The notes under the pieces: model-generated
Database searches by the model: none
What the model saw: the letters and a program-made list of their open reading frames with translations, nothing else
What the model was told of the DNA's origin: nothing
Program-made: the position numbers and the translations under genes
From: Chitinophagaceae bacterium
Lineage (GTDB): Bacteria; Bacteroidota; Bacteroidia; Chitinophagales; Chitinophagaceae
Length of the DNA: 64,000 bases
Assembly (NCBI GenBank): GCA_017307755.1
Contig: JAFKGQ010000006.1
Span: 640,001 to 704,000 of the forward strand
Direction: 5' to 3'
Shown: in pieces, positions 45,451 through 53,573 of the stretch
How the letters are laid out: each line of letters opens with the position of its first letter
Numbering within the stretch: position 1 is the stretch's first letter

Positions 45451-46370
45451 TGAAGGTCCTGTTTATATTTATTGATATTAGAGATATCCAGTTTGGTCAG
45501 CAGATCGAGGGCGCGTGACTTTTCATCGGGGGGAGATTTCTGGAATATCTTGGATATCTCTCCTGACTTACCCTGAAAAAAGAATTGCATCACCATCGTA
45601 TTGGGCGTTTCGGTGTTGATGTTGTTCAACATATTCAGCGTGTTCAAAATAGCCGTCCTGCCCTCCGCCTCCTTATCATACATCTGATCCAGACCACTTC
45701 GGTAATAGCTGTAATAGGCGTCGTGGACCAACGTGTATTTGCTGTTGGTAAGGTTCTCTATCAGCCAATACCTGTTGCGGATGCCGTCGAAAGGCTTCCA
45801 CCCATTGATATCCCGGCTGTCGGGAGCGTTGTTGACGATATTCAATGCCTTTTGAAAATAAGGATCGCCCCCGCGCAAAGCATAGGAGTCGAAGTTCAAA
45901 CCCAGGATAATGTAAACGTAATAGGCAAATTCCGCCGTAAGATTGGCGGCATATGGCTCAGAGCCCTGAACCCTGCTCTCATTAAAATCCAATGGCTGAT
46001 ATTCTACGTACCGGAAGGTAAATGACTCGTCATTAAAATTGACCAACGGGCTCTGATAAGAGGAATTATACACTGGTCTCCCCGCCTGCACCATAAGGCT
46101 GGCCTGGAAAGTATTGTTATCTCCCGCAGAACTTATATTCAAAAGAAAATTACAAACGATCTTTTCGTTGGTCTGAAAATTCTCATTGGACCACTTCCGG
46201 TTATTGAGGAAATTAAACAGCGAGGTTTGCAGGGTCTGAAAGATCTTATGGTCAATAGTATTCGGCACCCTGTTAGCAAGAACAGTGACCTTGGCATTCA
46301 GCTCCTGGGCGTGCAGACCCGGCAGCACAGCCATCCACACGAGGATGAGTAAAAGATTTTTTTTACGCAT
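45447..46370 (-). CDS. DUF4835 family secreted protein
   Basis: A 307-aa protein with a signal peptide (about 1-21, ending HAQ). LNAKVTVLANRVPNTIDHKIFQTLQTSLF at the N-terminus (pattern only) and GLNFDSYALRGGDPYFQKA in the middle are typical of DUF4835, a Bacteroidota-specific family of unknown function that is usually next to coaBC. It overlaps coaBC by 8 bases. It is probably periplasmic. Confidence 0.9.
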   Translation of the reverse strand: MRKKNLLLILVWMAVLPGLHAQELNAKVTVLANRVPNTIDHKIFQTLQTSLFNFLNNRKWSNENFQTNEKIVCNFLLNISSAGDNNTFQASLMVQAGRPVYNSSYQSPLVNFNDESFTFRYVEYQPLDFNESRVQGSEPYAANLTAEFAYYVYIILGLNFDSYALRGGDPYFQKALNIVNNAPDSRDINGWKPFDGIRNRYWLIENLTNSKYTLVHDAYYSYYRSGLDQMYDKEAEGRTAILNTLNMLNNINTETPNTMVMQFFFQGKSGEISKIFQKSPPDEKSRALDLLTKLDISNINKYKQDLQ

Positions 46371-47610
46371 ACAACATATTTACAACTCTATCAACGATGT
46401 CTGCCGCTACTTGTTGCTTTGGCTTTCTCTCATAGACGGTTTCCCCGCCTTGCCTGTCAAAGATGGTAATCTTATTGGTATCATATCCAAAACCCGCGCC
46501 GGCATCGCCCAAGGAATTGAGGACGATCAGGTCCGCATTCTTTGTTTTTAGCTTATCCAGCGCATAAGCCCTTTCTCCTGTAGTTTCGAGCGCAAACCCC
46601 ACCAGCACTTGCCCCTTCTTCTGCTGTCCCAGGGTCAGCAGGATATCTTTTGTTTTGGTCAGCTCCAGGATCAGCTTGTCATCCTTTTTCTTGATCTTCT
46701 CCACTGCAGGGGCTACAGGTCTAAAGTCCGCCACGGCTGCCGACATGATTGCTACATCGACCTCCGGAAAGATGCCCATACAGGCATTATACATCTCTTC
46801 AGCCGAAGTCACTTTATGCACCGTTACACCAGGGTACTCCGCAGGTACGGATGTCGGTCCAAGCACGAGATCCACCCGGGCTCCCCTGCCGGCCAACTCC
46901 CGGGCAATAGCAATCCCCATTTTCCCGGAAGAATGATTTCCAATAAAACGTACGGGGTCGATAGCCTCATAGGTCGGCCCCGCGGTCACCAACGCTCTCT
47001 TACCCGCCAGATCCTGCCCATTCCCATCAGACATCTGCCCCGATCCACCGTCGAATGCCAGTTCCCGTACCCCGCCCGACAATTGCTCCCGGATATACGC
47101 CAGGATCGTTTCCGGCTCCGCCATCCTGCCGTCCCCATAAAGCCCGCTGGCCAGTTCACCCTTTTCCACCGGTATCACCCGGTTGCCATACCCCTGTATA
47201 CGCGCCAGATTCGCCCTGGTGGAAGGATGTTTCCACATATCTTCGTCCATGGCGGGAGCAGCGACAACCGGGCATGCAACAGATAAGTACGTAGCCATCA
47301 ACAAATTATCACACATCCCCTGTGCCATTTTTGCCAGGGTATTACAGCTGAGGGGGGCTATCAGCATCAGGTCCGCCCACCGGCCCAATTCCACATGATT
47401 CGCCCAGGTGTCCCCTGCAAACAGGTCAGAAAGAACAGGATGTTTGGACAGAGTGGCGAGTGACAACGGAGTTACAAAATCTCTGGCAGCAGGCGTCATA
47501 ATCACTTTTACCTCCGCCCCTTCTTTTATCAACAAACGCACCAATAACAAGGCCTTGTAGGCCGCAATGCTTCCCGTTACGCCTAATAATATTTTTTTCC
47601 CTTTCAACAT
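46363..47610 (-). CDS. coaBC: Bifunctional phosphopantothenoylcysteine decarboxylase / phosphopantothenate-cysteine ligase
   Basis: Catalyses two steps of coenzyme A synthesis. It has 415 aa. The N-terminal CoaC flavodomain (about 1-185) has GVTGSIAAYKALLL, the catalytic His in WANHVELGRWAD, and PAMDEDMW. The C-terminal CoaB domain (about 205-405) has VTAGPTYEAIDPVRFIGNHSSGKMG (CTP-binding region), IMSAAVADFRP and KIKKKDDKLILEL. It begins after a terminator that ends the bamD-rpoZ transcript, and it leads the coaBC-DUF4835-DUF4296 set. Confidence 0.97.
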   Translation of the reverse strand: MLKGKKILLGVTGSIAAYKALLLVRLLIKEGAEVKVIMTPAARDFVTPLSLATLSKHPVLSDLFAGDTWANHVELGRWADLMLIAPLSCNTLAKMAQGMCDNLLMATYLSVACPVVAAPAMDEDMWKHPSTRANLARIQGYGNRVIPVEKGELASGLYGDGRMAEPETILAYIREQLSGGVRELAFDGGSGQMSDGNGQDLAGKRALVTAGPTYEAIDPVRFIGNHSSGKMGIAIARELAGRGARVDLVLGPTSVPAEYPGVTVHKVTSAEEMYNACMGIFPEVDVAIMSAAVADFRPVAPAVEKIKKKDDKLILELTKTKDILLTLGQQKKGQVLVGFALETTGERAYALDKLKTKNADLIVLNSLGDAGAGFGYDTNKITIFDRQGGETVYERKPKQQVAADIVDRVVNMLYA

Positions 47611-47633
47611 GCTGACATGCTATGCGTACCTGC

Positions 47634-47655
47634 AAAAAAGGCGCCCTTAGGCGCC
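47634..47655 (-). terminator. Intrinsic terminator after rpoZ
   Basis: ggcgcc (47640-47645), 4-nt loop, ggcgcc (47650-47655), then T6 on the - strand. A textbook terminator, 21 bases past the rpoZ stop. Confidence 0.88.
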
Positions 47656-47676
47656 CTGCTCAATAATATATGATCA

Positions 47677-48018
47677 CTATTTAAAAAGATCATCGTCATT
47701 CTTCCGATAATAGATCTTCTCGTCCATAAACTCCTGGGTAGCCAGCAGCGCAGGATTCGGCATCCTTTCATATGCCTTGGAGATCTCTATCTGCTCCTTG
47801 TTCTCATGGATCTCTTCCAGGCTGTCCGTATGGCTGGCAAACTCTTCCAGTTTGTTATGCAATTCCTCCTTCAGGGAGATATTGATCTGGTTAGCCCGTT
47901 TGGCAATAATGGCAATGGACTCATACAGATTGCCCGTCTTTGCCTTTATATCGGTGAGATTTTTGGTTTCCACGACATTCGTGGTATTGGCATTAACTTG
48001 CCTTCTTAGTCTGCTCAT
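47677..48018 (-). CDS. rpoZ: RNA polymerase omega subunit, Bacteroidota type
   Basis: A 113-aa protein. The central part LTDIKAKTGNLYESIAIIAKRANQI corresponds to the omega fold (the N..E...I.AKRA.QI pattern that grips the beta' tail). The C-terminal half, rich in Glu and with YERMPNPALLATQEFMDEKIYYR, is specific to the phylum. It overlaps bamD by 26 bases. Omega is linked to ppGpp control in other bacteria; the ppGpp-binding residues cannot be judged here. Confidence 0.88.
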   Translation of the reverse strand: MSRLRRQVNANTTNVVETKNLTDIKAKTGNLYESIAIIAKRANQINISLKEELHNKLEEFASHTDSLEEIHENKEQIEISKAYERMPNPALLATQEFMDEKIYYRKNDDDLFK

Positions 48019-48808
48019 TTTTTACTGCTTTAATATTGTTTTGAGATAAACTCAGGTATTCCTGTACGTATTTTGTCAGCTTGCTTTCCGGAAAACGATC
48101 GATGAACTCGTTGCATTGTGTTACCACCTGTCCAAACCTGTCTTCTTTCCTCTCTTCTATACTGGACTGGGCGTATTGATAGTAAGACTTGATGATCAAC
48201 AACTTATATTCGTCGCTCTTTTCTGAGTCCGGATAACTGTTCATCAGGCTGTTAAGAGCGACCCCAGCCGCCTTGTAATAGCCCAGATCATAATACAGCT
48301 GTGCGCTCCGGAAGTCCTTTAGTTCCAGCTTGGCCCGGCATTTATCGATGATCTCCGTCGCTTCTTTTATCTTGGGAGACCCCGGGTGCGTATTGATAAA
48401 GGCCTGCATAAAACCGATGGACTTGGTCGTATTGGTCTGGTCCAGATCCACTTTGGGAGATTGTCTGTAAAAGGTATAGGCCCGCATATAATCCATCTCT
48501 TCAGCCTTGGCGCTATTTGGAAATACTTCTACAAAACCTTTAAAGAGGTTCTCTGCATTTGCATAATCCCGGAGGTAATAGGCGCAATACGCAAACTTGT
48601 AATAGATGTCCTCAAAATGCTCACTACCCTTGAACACCCGGAAAAGTTCCTCAAACAACTGTTGGGCATGATTGTAATCCTTATCCGCATAATACTTGTC
48701 AGCCATGCGGAGCTTATAATCGTAATCATTGCTTTTCAACACTTTAGAGAAGTGCGAGCAGGAGTTGAGCGTAAATATCGCTATAAACAATACGGTAAAT
48801 AAGCGCAT
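47993..48808 (-). CDS. bamD: Outer-membrane assembly factor BamD
   Basis: Lipoprotein of the BAM complex that inserts beta-barrel proteins. From the ATG at 48808 it has 271 aa and begins with a lipoprotein signal (TVLFIAIFTLNSC, Cys17). A TTG four codons upstream is possible but unneeded. TPR repeats cover the rest (DYKLRMADKYYADKDYNHAQQLFEEL, KFAYCAYYLRDYANAENLFKGF, QLYYDLGYYKAAGVALNSLM), as in the family. It is transcribed with rpoZ. Confidence 0.93.
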   Translation of the reverse strand: MRLFTVLFIAIFTLNSCSHFSKVLKSNDYDYKLRMADKYYADKDYNHAQQLFEELFRVFKGSEHFEDIYYKFAYCAYYLRDYANAENLFKGFVEVFPNSAKAEEMDYMRAYTFYRQSPKVDLDQTNTTKSIGFMQAFINTHPGSPKIKEATEIIDKCRAKLELKDFRSAQLYYDLGYYKAAGVALNSLMNSYPDSEKSDEYKLLIIKSYYQYAQSSIEERKEDRFGQVVTQCNEFIDRFPESKLTKYVQEYLSLSQNNIKAVKNEQTKKAS

Positions 48809-48837
48809 AAAGGCCTGCAATTTACGGTTTTTTAGAC

Positions 48838-48867
48838 AAAAAAGCCCCCCGGTATGACCGGGAGGCT
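48838..48867 (-). terminator. Intrinsic terminator after the OmpA-family porin gene
   Basis: A stem of about 10 bp with one mismatch (48843-48852 with 48858-48867), loop of 5, then T6 on the - strand. Confidence 0.88.
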
Positions 48868-48890
48868 CTAAATTATAGTTAATTAATCAT

Positions 48891-50579
48891 CTATTTTTTC
48901 TTCCTCAGGTTCGGGTGCGGAGCAGGTACCGTATTCGGACCTTCTTCGTTGGTGCCGTCTCTGAGATCCACCGTATTTTCATCACCACCTGATTGACCAT
49001 AGCGGAAGATGAACCGGTCGGAGCTAATACCTTCTTTTTCAACCAGATAATTGATCACGGAATTCACCCGATCCCAGCTCAGCTGTTGAGCGGCCTTGCT
49101 GGATTCGCCATAGCCGATGACAGCAACCTTACAGTTGGGGTTATTCTTCATCTTTTCAGCAGTGCTGGCCAGAAGAGCTTTCGCATCATTGCTCAACGCT
49201 ACCGAACGGCCTTTGAACGTGATGCTGGGCAGATCACCGATATTGCACTTACCGCCCCTGCCGCCATAAGCGCCGGATTCCAGCGAATCCCTCAGGTCCT
49301 TACAGCATTGCGGATCAGGGCATTTGCCTACACCATCAGCATCCACAGGCTGACATTGCGTGGGAGTGATCAGCTCTTTATCCTTGAAGTCGGGAACACC
49401 GTCACCGTCTGTATCACGGCTTACACCATGAGAATCTACAGGAGCTCCTTTGGGAGTGTTGGGCTCGAGATCGAACTGGTCGGTAACGCCATCCCCATCG
49501 GCATCATCCAGCACAGGCTTGGGAAGCTTCATGTGACGGGGGGCATTGATCTCGTTGTAAGCATAATCCAGGGGATTCAGCCACCAGAGAGGCTCAACAG
49601 CATGCTTGCCGATGTTGTAGTTCAATCCGAGAGAGAGGAAATTATAGCTGTCGTTCGATTTTGTCATGGCGATAGCCTGGGGGGCAGCCGGGCTGAAGTT
49701 GTTCTGCCATTGCTGACCGTCTATCAGGTCGGAAGTGGTGAAAGAATATTTGTCTTCCAGGGCGATGTTGAACCTGTTGTTTAGTTTGAACTCGACCCCC
49801 ATACCTATGACACCGACAGCAGCAAGAGGAGCGCCTCCCAGCGTGGCTCCTACCCCATTCCTGTCAGCCAGCGTAGTCCAGCCGCCGGTAAGTTTATCTT
49901 TTACAGCCTTGCGGATGTCCTTCCTGTGCTTGTAATCAAACTGTCCGTTGAACTGAGTAATGACGCTGGAATAATCGTAAGGCACGCCATTCCCATCCAC
50001 CGTCTTATAGAAGGTGCTGTACGTCATGGCGCCACCACCTATGAACATATAATAGTTCCACCCGGTCTTGGCACGGTGGAAATTGATATTGTTAAATGAA
50101 AAGAGGCCTTGCAGCGTAAGTTCGTGGACGGTTGACCGGAAGTTGTAGAAGATAAGGTCCCTGTTGGTACCCGTAGCAGCACCCGTCCCATAGTAACTGG
50201 CTAAAACTGGGTTCTTTCCATAAGCCTGGGTAGGTTGATAATTCAGACCACGCAGCCTGATCCAGTCATATTCCATCCGAAGGGAGAATAAATAGCCCAG
50301 CGCCTTGCGAACATGAACGCCAAAGCCACCGGTCGGGCCCCAGTTGTGGACATCCGTAAATCCATATGTGTAACCTCCTTTAACTCCGATCTCCCATTCA
50401 TTCCTCGGTTTGGCAGGGAAGGGGTATGCGTTATTCAGGAATTCATTGTGCTGTGCCAGTCGTCGGGTAGGAATCAACGAGGAGTCTCTTATATCATAGC
50501 TGGCACCCACCTGGGCATCAGCATACGACAGAAACAGGCAGAGAACCCCGATTAAAAGAGTCAATTTTTTACTTGCCAT
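48891..50579 (-). CDS. OmpA-family outer-membrane protein with TSP3 calcium repeats
   Basis: A 562-aa secreted protein with a signal peptide (about 1-22, ADAQ). A beta-barrel/porin-like domain spans about 55-340. Thrombospondin type-3-like repeats follow (DADGDGVTDQFD, DTDGDGVPDFKD), then Cys-rich QCCKD and an OmpA-like C-terminal domain. In that domain the usual GHTD is GYGESS, so the Asp that grips peptidoglycan is missing, while the Arg remains (LSWDRVNSV). It has a very good promoter (50629-50659), which suggests high expression. Confidence 0.9.
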   Translation of the reverse strand: MASKKLTLLIGVLCLFLSYADAQVGASYDIRDSSLIPTRRLAQHNEFLNNAYPFPAKPRNEWEIGVKGGYTYGFTDVHNWGPTGGFGVHVRKALGYLFSLRMEYDWIRLRGLNYQPTQAYGKNPVLASYYGTGAATGTNRDLIFYNFRSTVHELTLQGLFSFNNINFHRAKTGWNYYMFIGGGAMTYSTFYKTVDGNGVPYDYSSVITQFNGQFDYKHRKDIRKAVKDKLTGGWTTLADRNGVGATLGGAPLAAVGVIGMGVEFKLNNRFNIALEDKYSFTTSDLIDGQQWQNNFSPAAPQAIAMTKSNDSYNFLSLGLNYNIGKHAVEPLWWLNPLDYAYNEINAPRHMKLPKPVLDDADGDGVTDQFDLEPNTPKGAPVDSHGVSRDTDGDGVPDFKDKELITPTQCQPVDADGVGKCPDPQCCKDLRDSLESGAYGGRGGKCNIGDLPSITFKGRSVALSNDAKALLASTAEKMKNNPNCKVAVIGYGESSKAAQQLSWDRVNSVINYLVEKEGISSDRFIFRYGQSGGDENTVDLRDGTNEEGPNTVPAPHPNLRKKK

Positions 50580-50628
50580 AACTGAAGTTTATGTGAATGA
50601 ATGAATTAAACCTGAGAAGAATATGGTG

Positions 50629-50659
50629 CAAAAATAGATATTGAGCAGCAAAAACCAAA
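50629..50659 (-). promoter_or_regulatory. Predicted promoter of the OmpA-family porin gene
   Basis: On the - strand: TTTG (50659-50656), 19 bases, TATTTTTG (50636-50629). A full match to the Bacteroidota consensus. The leader would be about 45 nt. Confidence 0.75.
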
Positions 50660-50769
50660 TTTTTTTAACAATACATATGAAATTAAAGTAGTATTGAACA
50701 CACCGTTAGACAATCGAAATTTACAATTTGATGCTTGAAAACTAAAAAAAAGAAAATATTATAAAATCT

Positions 50770-50777
50770 TAAGTTTG
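50770..50777 (+). promoter_or_regulatory. Predicted -7 box of the polyprenyl synthase gene
   Basis: TAAGTTTG, 20 bases before the ATG. No good -33 element is seen at the right distance. Confidence 0.45.
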
Positions 50778-50797
50778 CCGTCCGTTCACTTTTTAAA

Positions 50798-51760
50798 ATG
50801 CAATTTGCACAAACCATATTACAGGAAGAGCTAGTCGTTTTTGAAAAAAAATTCAAAGAGGCGGTGAAGAGCCAGGTCCCCCTGCTTGACAGGATTATGA
50901 GGTTCATTGTCAACAGAAAGGGTAAACAACTGAGGCCCATGTTCGTGCTGCTTTCCGCCAAGCTCTGCGGTCCCATTAACGAGCCGGCCTACCGGGCAGC
51001 CTCCCTCGTAGAATTATTACATACGGCTACCCTCGTACATGACGACGTAGTGGACGAATCGCTGGAAAGGAGAGGATTCTTTTCCACCTATGCATTGTGG
51101 AAAACTAAAATATCCGTACTGGTGGGAGACTACCTTTTGTCTAAAGGATTGCTCTTATCCCTGGATCATAATGATTTCCGCATATTACAGCTTCTATCAG
51201 ACGCAGTTCGTAAGATCAGCGAAGGCGAGCTGCTCCAGTTGGAAAAAACCAGGTCCCTCAACCTCAGCGAAGAAGTTTATTTCGAGATCATCCGGAACAA
51301 GACAGCCTCCCTCCTGGCCTCATCCTGTGCGGCAGGGGCCTTTGCTTCGTCGCAGGATGAAGCCCTGGCCGAAAAAATGCGCCGGTTCGGAGAAAAAGTG
51401 GGCATCGCCTTTCAGATCAAAGACGACCTTTTTGACTATGGCAGCGAGGCAATAGGCAAGCCTACGGGTAATGATATCAAGGAAAAAAAGCTCACCCTCC
51501 CGTTGATCTATACCCTGAACAATATCGACAAAGCTACGCGTAGGGAGCTGATCTACATCATTAAACACCAGAATAAGGACCACGAAAAAGTGCAGTACGT
51601 CATCAGGAAGGTGACGGAAGCAGGGGGCATCGAATATGCCACCCGGAAAATGAATGCCTATCGGGACGAGGCCCTGGCTATACTCCATGAATTTGAAGAA
51701 AATGACTCCCGTAAAGGACTGGAAGAACTGGTAAGATATACTACTGACAGGAAATATTGA
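50798..51760 (+). CDS. ispB: Polyprenyl diphosphate synthase (octaprenyl/heptaprenyl type)
   Basis: Trans-prenyltransferase that builds the isoprenoid tail of menaquinone. It has 320 aa. The first Asp-rich motif is DDVVDE (Asp82, 83, 86) and the second KDDLFDYG (Asp209, 210, 213). GKQLRPMFVLLSAKLCG and GNDIKEKKLTLPLIY are standard. Small residues (Ala/Thr) lie just before the first motif, which in this family allows long products; the exact chain length is not readable. recJ follows after 20 bases. Confidence 0.94.
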   Translation: MQFAQTILQEELVVFEKKFKEAVKSQVPLLDRIMRFIVNRKGKQLRPMFVLLSAKLCGPINEPAYRAASLVELLHTATLVHDDVVDESLERRGFFSTYALWKTKISVLVGDYLLSKGLLLSLDHNDFRILQLLSDAVRKISEGELLQLEKTRSLNLSEEVYFEIIRNKTASLLASSCAAGAFASSQDEALAEKMRRFGEKVGIAFQIKDDLFDYGSEAIGKPTGNDIKEKKLTLPLIYTLNNIDKATRRELIYIIKHQNKDHEKVQYVIRKVTEAGGIEYATRKMNAYRDEALAILHEFEENDSRKGLEELVRYTTDRKY

Positions 51761-51780
51761 TCCTGAGAAGAAGGACAACT

Positions 51781-53493
51781 ATGCAAAAACGTTGGAACAT
51801 ATTACAGGCGGACCCTGCGAGGGTGGCGGCATTACAGGCTGAGCTGAAGAATGTCCATCCAACGCTTTGCGAAATACTCGTCAACCGGGGTATCGAAAAC
51901 TTTCCGCTGGCAAAAGCATTTTTCCTTCCCCAGTTAAAAGACCTGCACAGCCCATGGCTGATGAAGAACATGCCGGCAGCTGTCGACAGGATACTGGAAG
52001 CCTTTGACAAACAGGAGAAAATACTTATCTACGGAGATTACGACGCCGATGGCACAACGGCAGTTGCCTGCATGGTGCAGTTCCTCCGGAAAATATATAA
52101 AAGAGAACGGATCGACTACTATATACCTCACCGTTACAGGGAAGGGTATGGAATTTCCATGCAAGGTATCCTTTGGGCCAAAGAGAACGGTTTCACGCTG
52201 ATCATTTCCCTGGACTGCGGCATCCGGTCAGGAGACCTCATCGATCAGGCAAAACACCTGGGCATCGATTTTATCGTATGCGACCATCACCTGCCGGATG
52301 ATCTTTTGCCCCCGGCTGTAGCCATCCTCGACCCCAAACAGCCGGGCTGCGCCTATCCTTATAAAGAGCTATGCGGATGCGGAGTGGGGTACAAATTGAT
52401 CACAGCCCTGGCAGAACGGTTAGGTCTCTCCGAAGAAGAACCCCATCAATACCTTGACCTGGTGGCCGCCGCCATCGCGGCAGACATCGTCCCGCTGGAC
52501 GGAGAGAACAGGATCCTGGCATATTACGGCCTTAAAAAGATCAATGAAACCCCTAACAATGGGATAAAAACGATGATACAGCTGGTAGGAGTGTCAAAGC
52601 CGTTGAGGATGAACACCCTCGTCTTCATGATAGCTCCCCGTATAAATGCTGCGGGACGAATGGACGACGCCCGAAAAGTCGTAGAGCTATTCACTACCTC
52701 CGATCAGGAGGAAGCCCTGGCTTTTGCCGATCTCCTGCACACAGCAAATACTGAACGAAAAACGGCAGACCTGAATATCACCGAGGAAGCCCTGACCCTG
52801 CTGGAAAAAGATGCCGGCCAGGCGGACAAAAAGTCCATTGTCCTGTATCAGGAACATTGGCATAAAGGAGTCATCGGGATCGTGGCATCCCGCCTCACCG
52901 AAAAATATTCCCGCCCCACCGTCGTGCTTACCCGCAATGGAGATTTTGTCTCAGGCAGCGCGAGAAGCTTCAGCGGGTTCAACCTGTATGAAGCCATCCA
53001 TGCCTGTCGTGAGCACCTGGTCGGTTATGGAGGACATCCCGCTGCCGCAGGCCTAACGCTCTTGCCCGACCAGGTGGAAGCGTTTAGCCATAAATTTGAA
53101 GAGATCGTGGCAGCCACCATCGAACCTCAATCATTGGTTCCGGAACTAACTATCGATGCGGAAATTACTTTCGATGATATCCAACCGGCTTTCTTCCAGG
53201 CCCTGGATGAGATGGAGCCATTCGGCCCGGGCAACCCTCAACCCCTGTTTATAGCACGCAAGGTGTTTGACACTGGTTATTGCAAGGTCGTAAAAGACCT
53301 CCATATCCGGTTCTCCCTTTGCCAGGGAAGGAATACACTCCAGGGCATCGGATACAACCTGGCCGAAAAATTTCACCTGCTCGCCTCCCGGTACCCCATC
53401 GACATCGTCTTCACCCTGGAGGAAAATGAATGGAATGGCCGCAAAACACTGCAATTAAAGGTCTTCGACTTCGATCTCAGCGGCAACGAATAA
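51781..53493 (+). CDS. recJ: Single-strand-specific DNA exonuclease RecJ
   Basis: A 5'-3' exonuclease of recombination and mismatch repair. From the ATG at 51781 it has 570 aa. The TTG at 51757 overlaps the previous stop and is unlikely. DHH-domain motifs are YGDYDADGTTA and VCDHHLPDDLLPPAVAILDP. The DHHA1 part has GVIGIVASRLTEKYSRPTVVL, SGSARSF and GYGGHPAAAGLTL. A C-terminal OB fold ends the chain. An AAGGA lies 7 bases before the ATG. Confidence 0.96.
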   Translation: MQKRWNILQADPARVAALQAELKNVHPTLCEILVNRGIENFPLAKAFFLPQLKDLHSPWLMKNMPAAVDRILEAFDKQEKILIYGDYDADGTTAVACMVQFLRKIYKRERIDYYIPHRYREGYGISMQGILWAKENGFTLIISLDCGIRSGDLIDQAKHLGIDFIVCDHHLPDDLLPPAVAILDPKQPGCAYPYKELCGCGVGYKLITALAERLGLSEEEPHQYLDLVAAAIAADIVPLDGENRILAYYGLKKINETPNNGIKTMIQLVGVSKPLRMNTLVFMIAPRINAAGRMDDARKVVELFTTSDQEEALAFADLLHTANTERKTADLNITEEALTLLEKDAGQADKKSIVLYQEHWHKGVIGIVASRLTEKYSRPTVVLTRNGDFVSGSARSFSGFNLYEAIHACREHLVGYGGHPAAAGLTLLPDQVEAFSHKFEEIVAATIEPQSLVPELTIDAEITFDDIQPAFFQALDEMEPFGPGNPQPLFIARKVFDTGYCKVVKDLHIRFSLCQGRNTLQGIGYNLAEKFHLLASRYPIDIVFTLEENEWNGRKTLQLKVFDFDLSGNE

Positions 53494-53535
53494 CCCTTCC
53501 GTTCATACGATCATTTTCCTGCCTGCGCCTCCTAG

Positions 53536-53561
53536 ATAACCGAGCGCAGCTCCGACGAAGT
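53536..53561. repeat. Intergenic repeat linking two other copies
   Basis: ataaccgagcgcagc (53536-53550) is the exact inverse of 18801-18815, and gcagctccgacgaag (53546-53560) is the exact inverse of 13878-13892. It lies between the convergent recJ and htpG. Confidence 0.6.
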
Positions 53562-53573
53562 TCTCTTCCCTTT

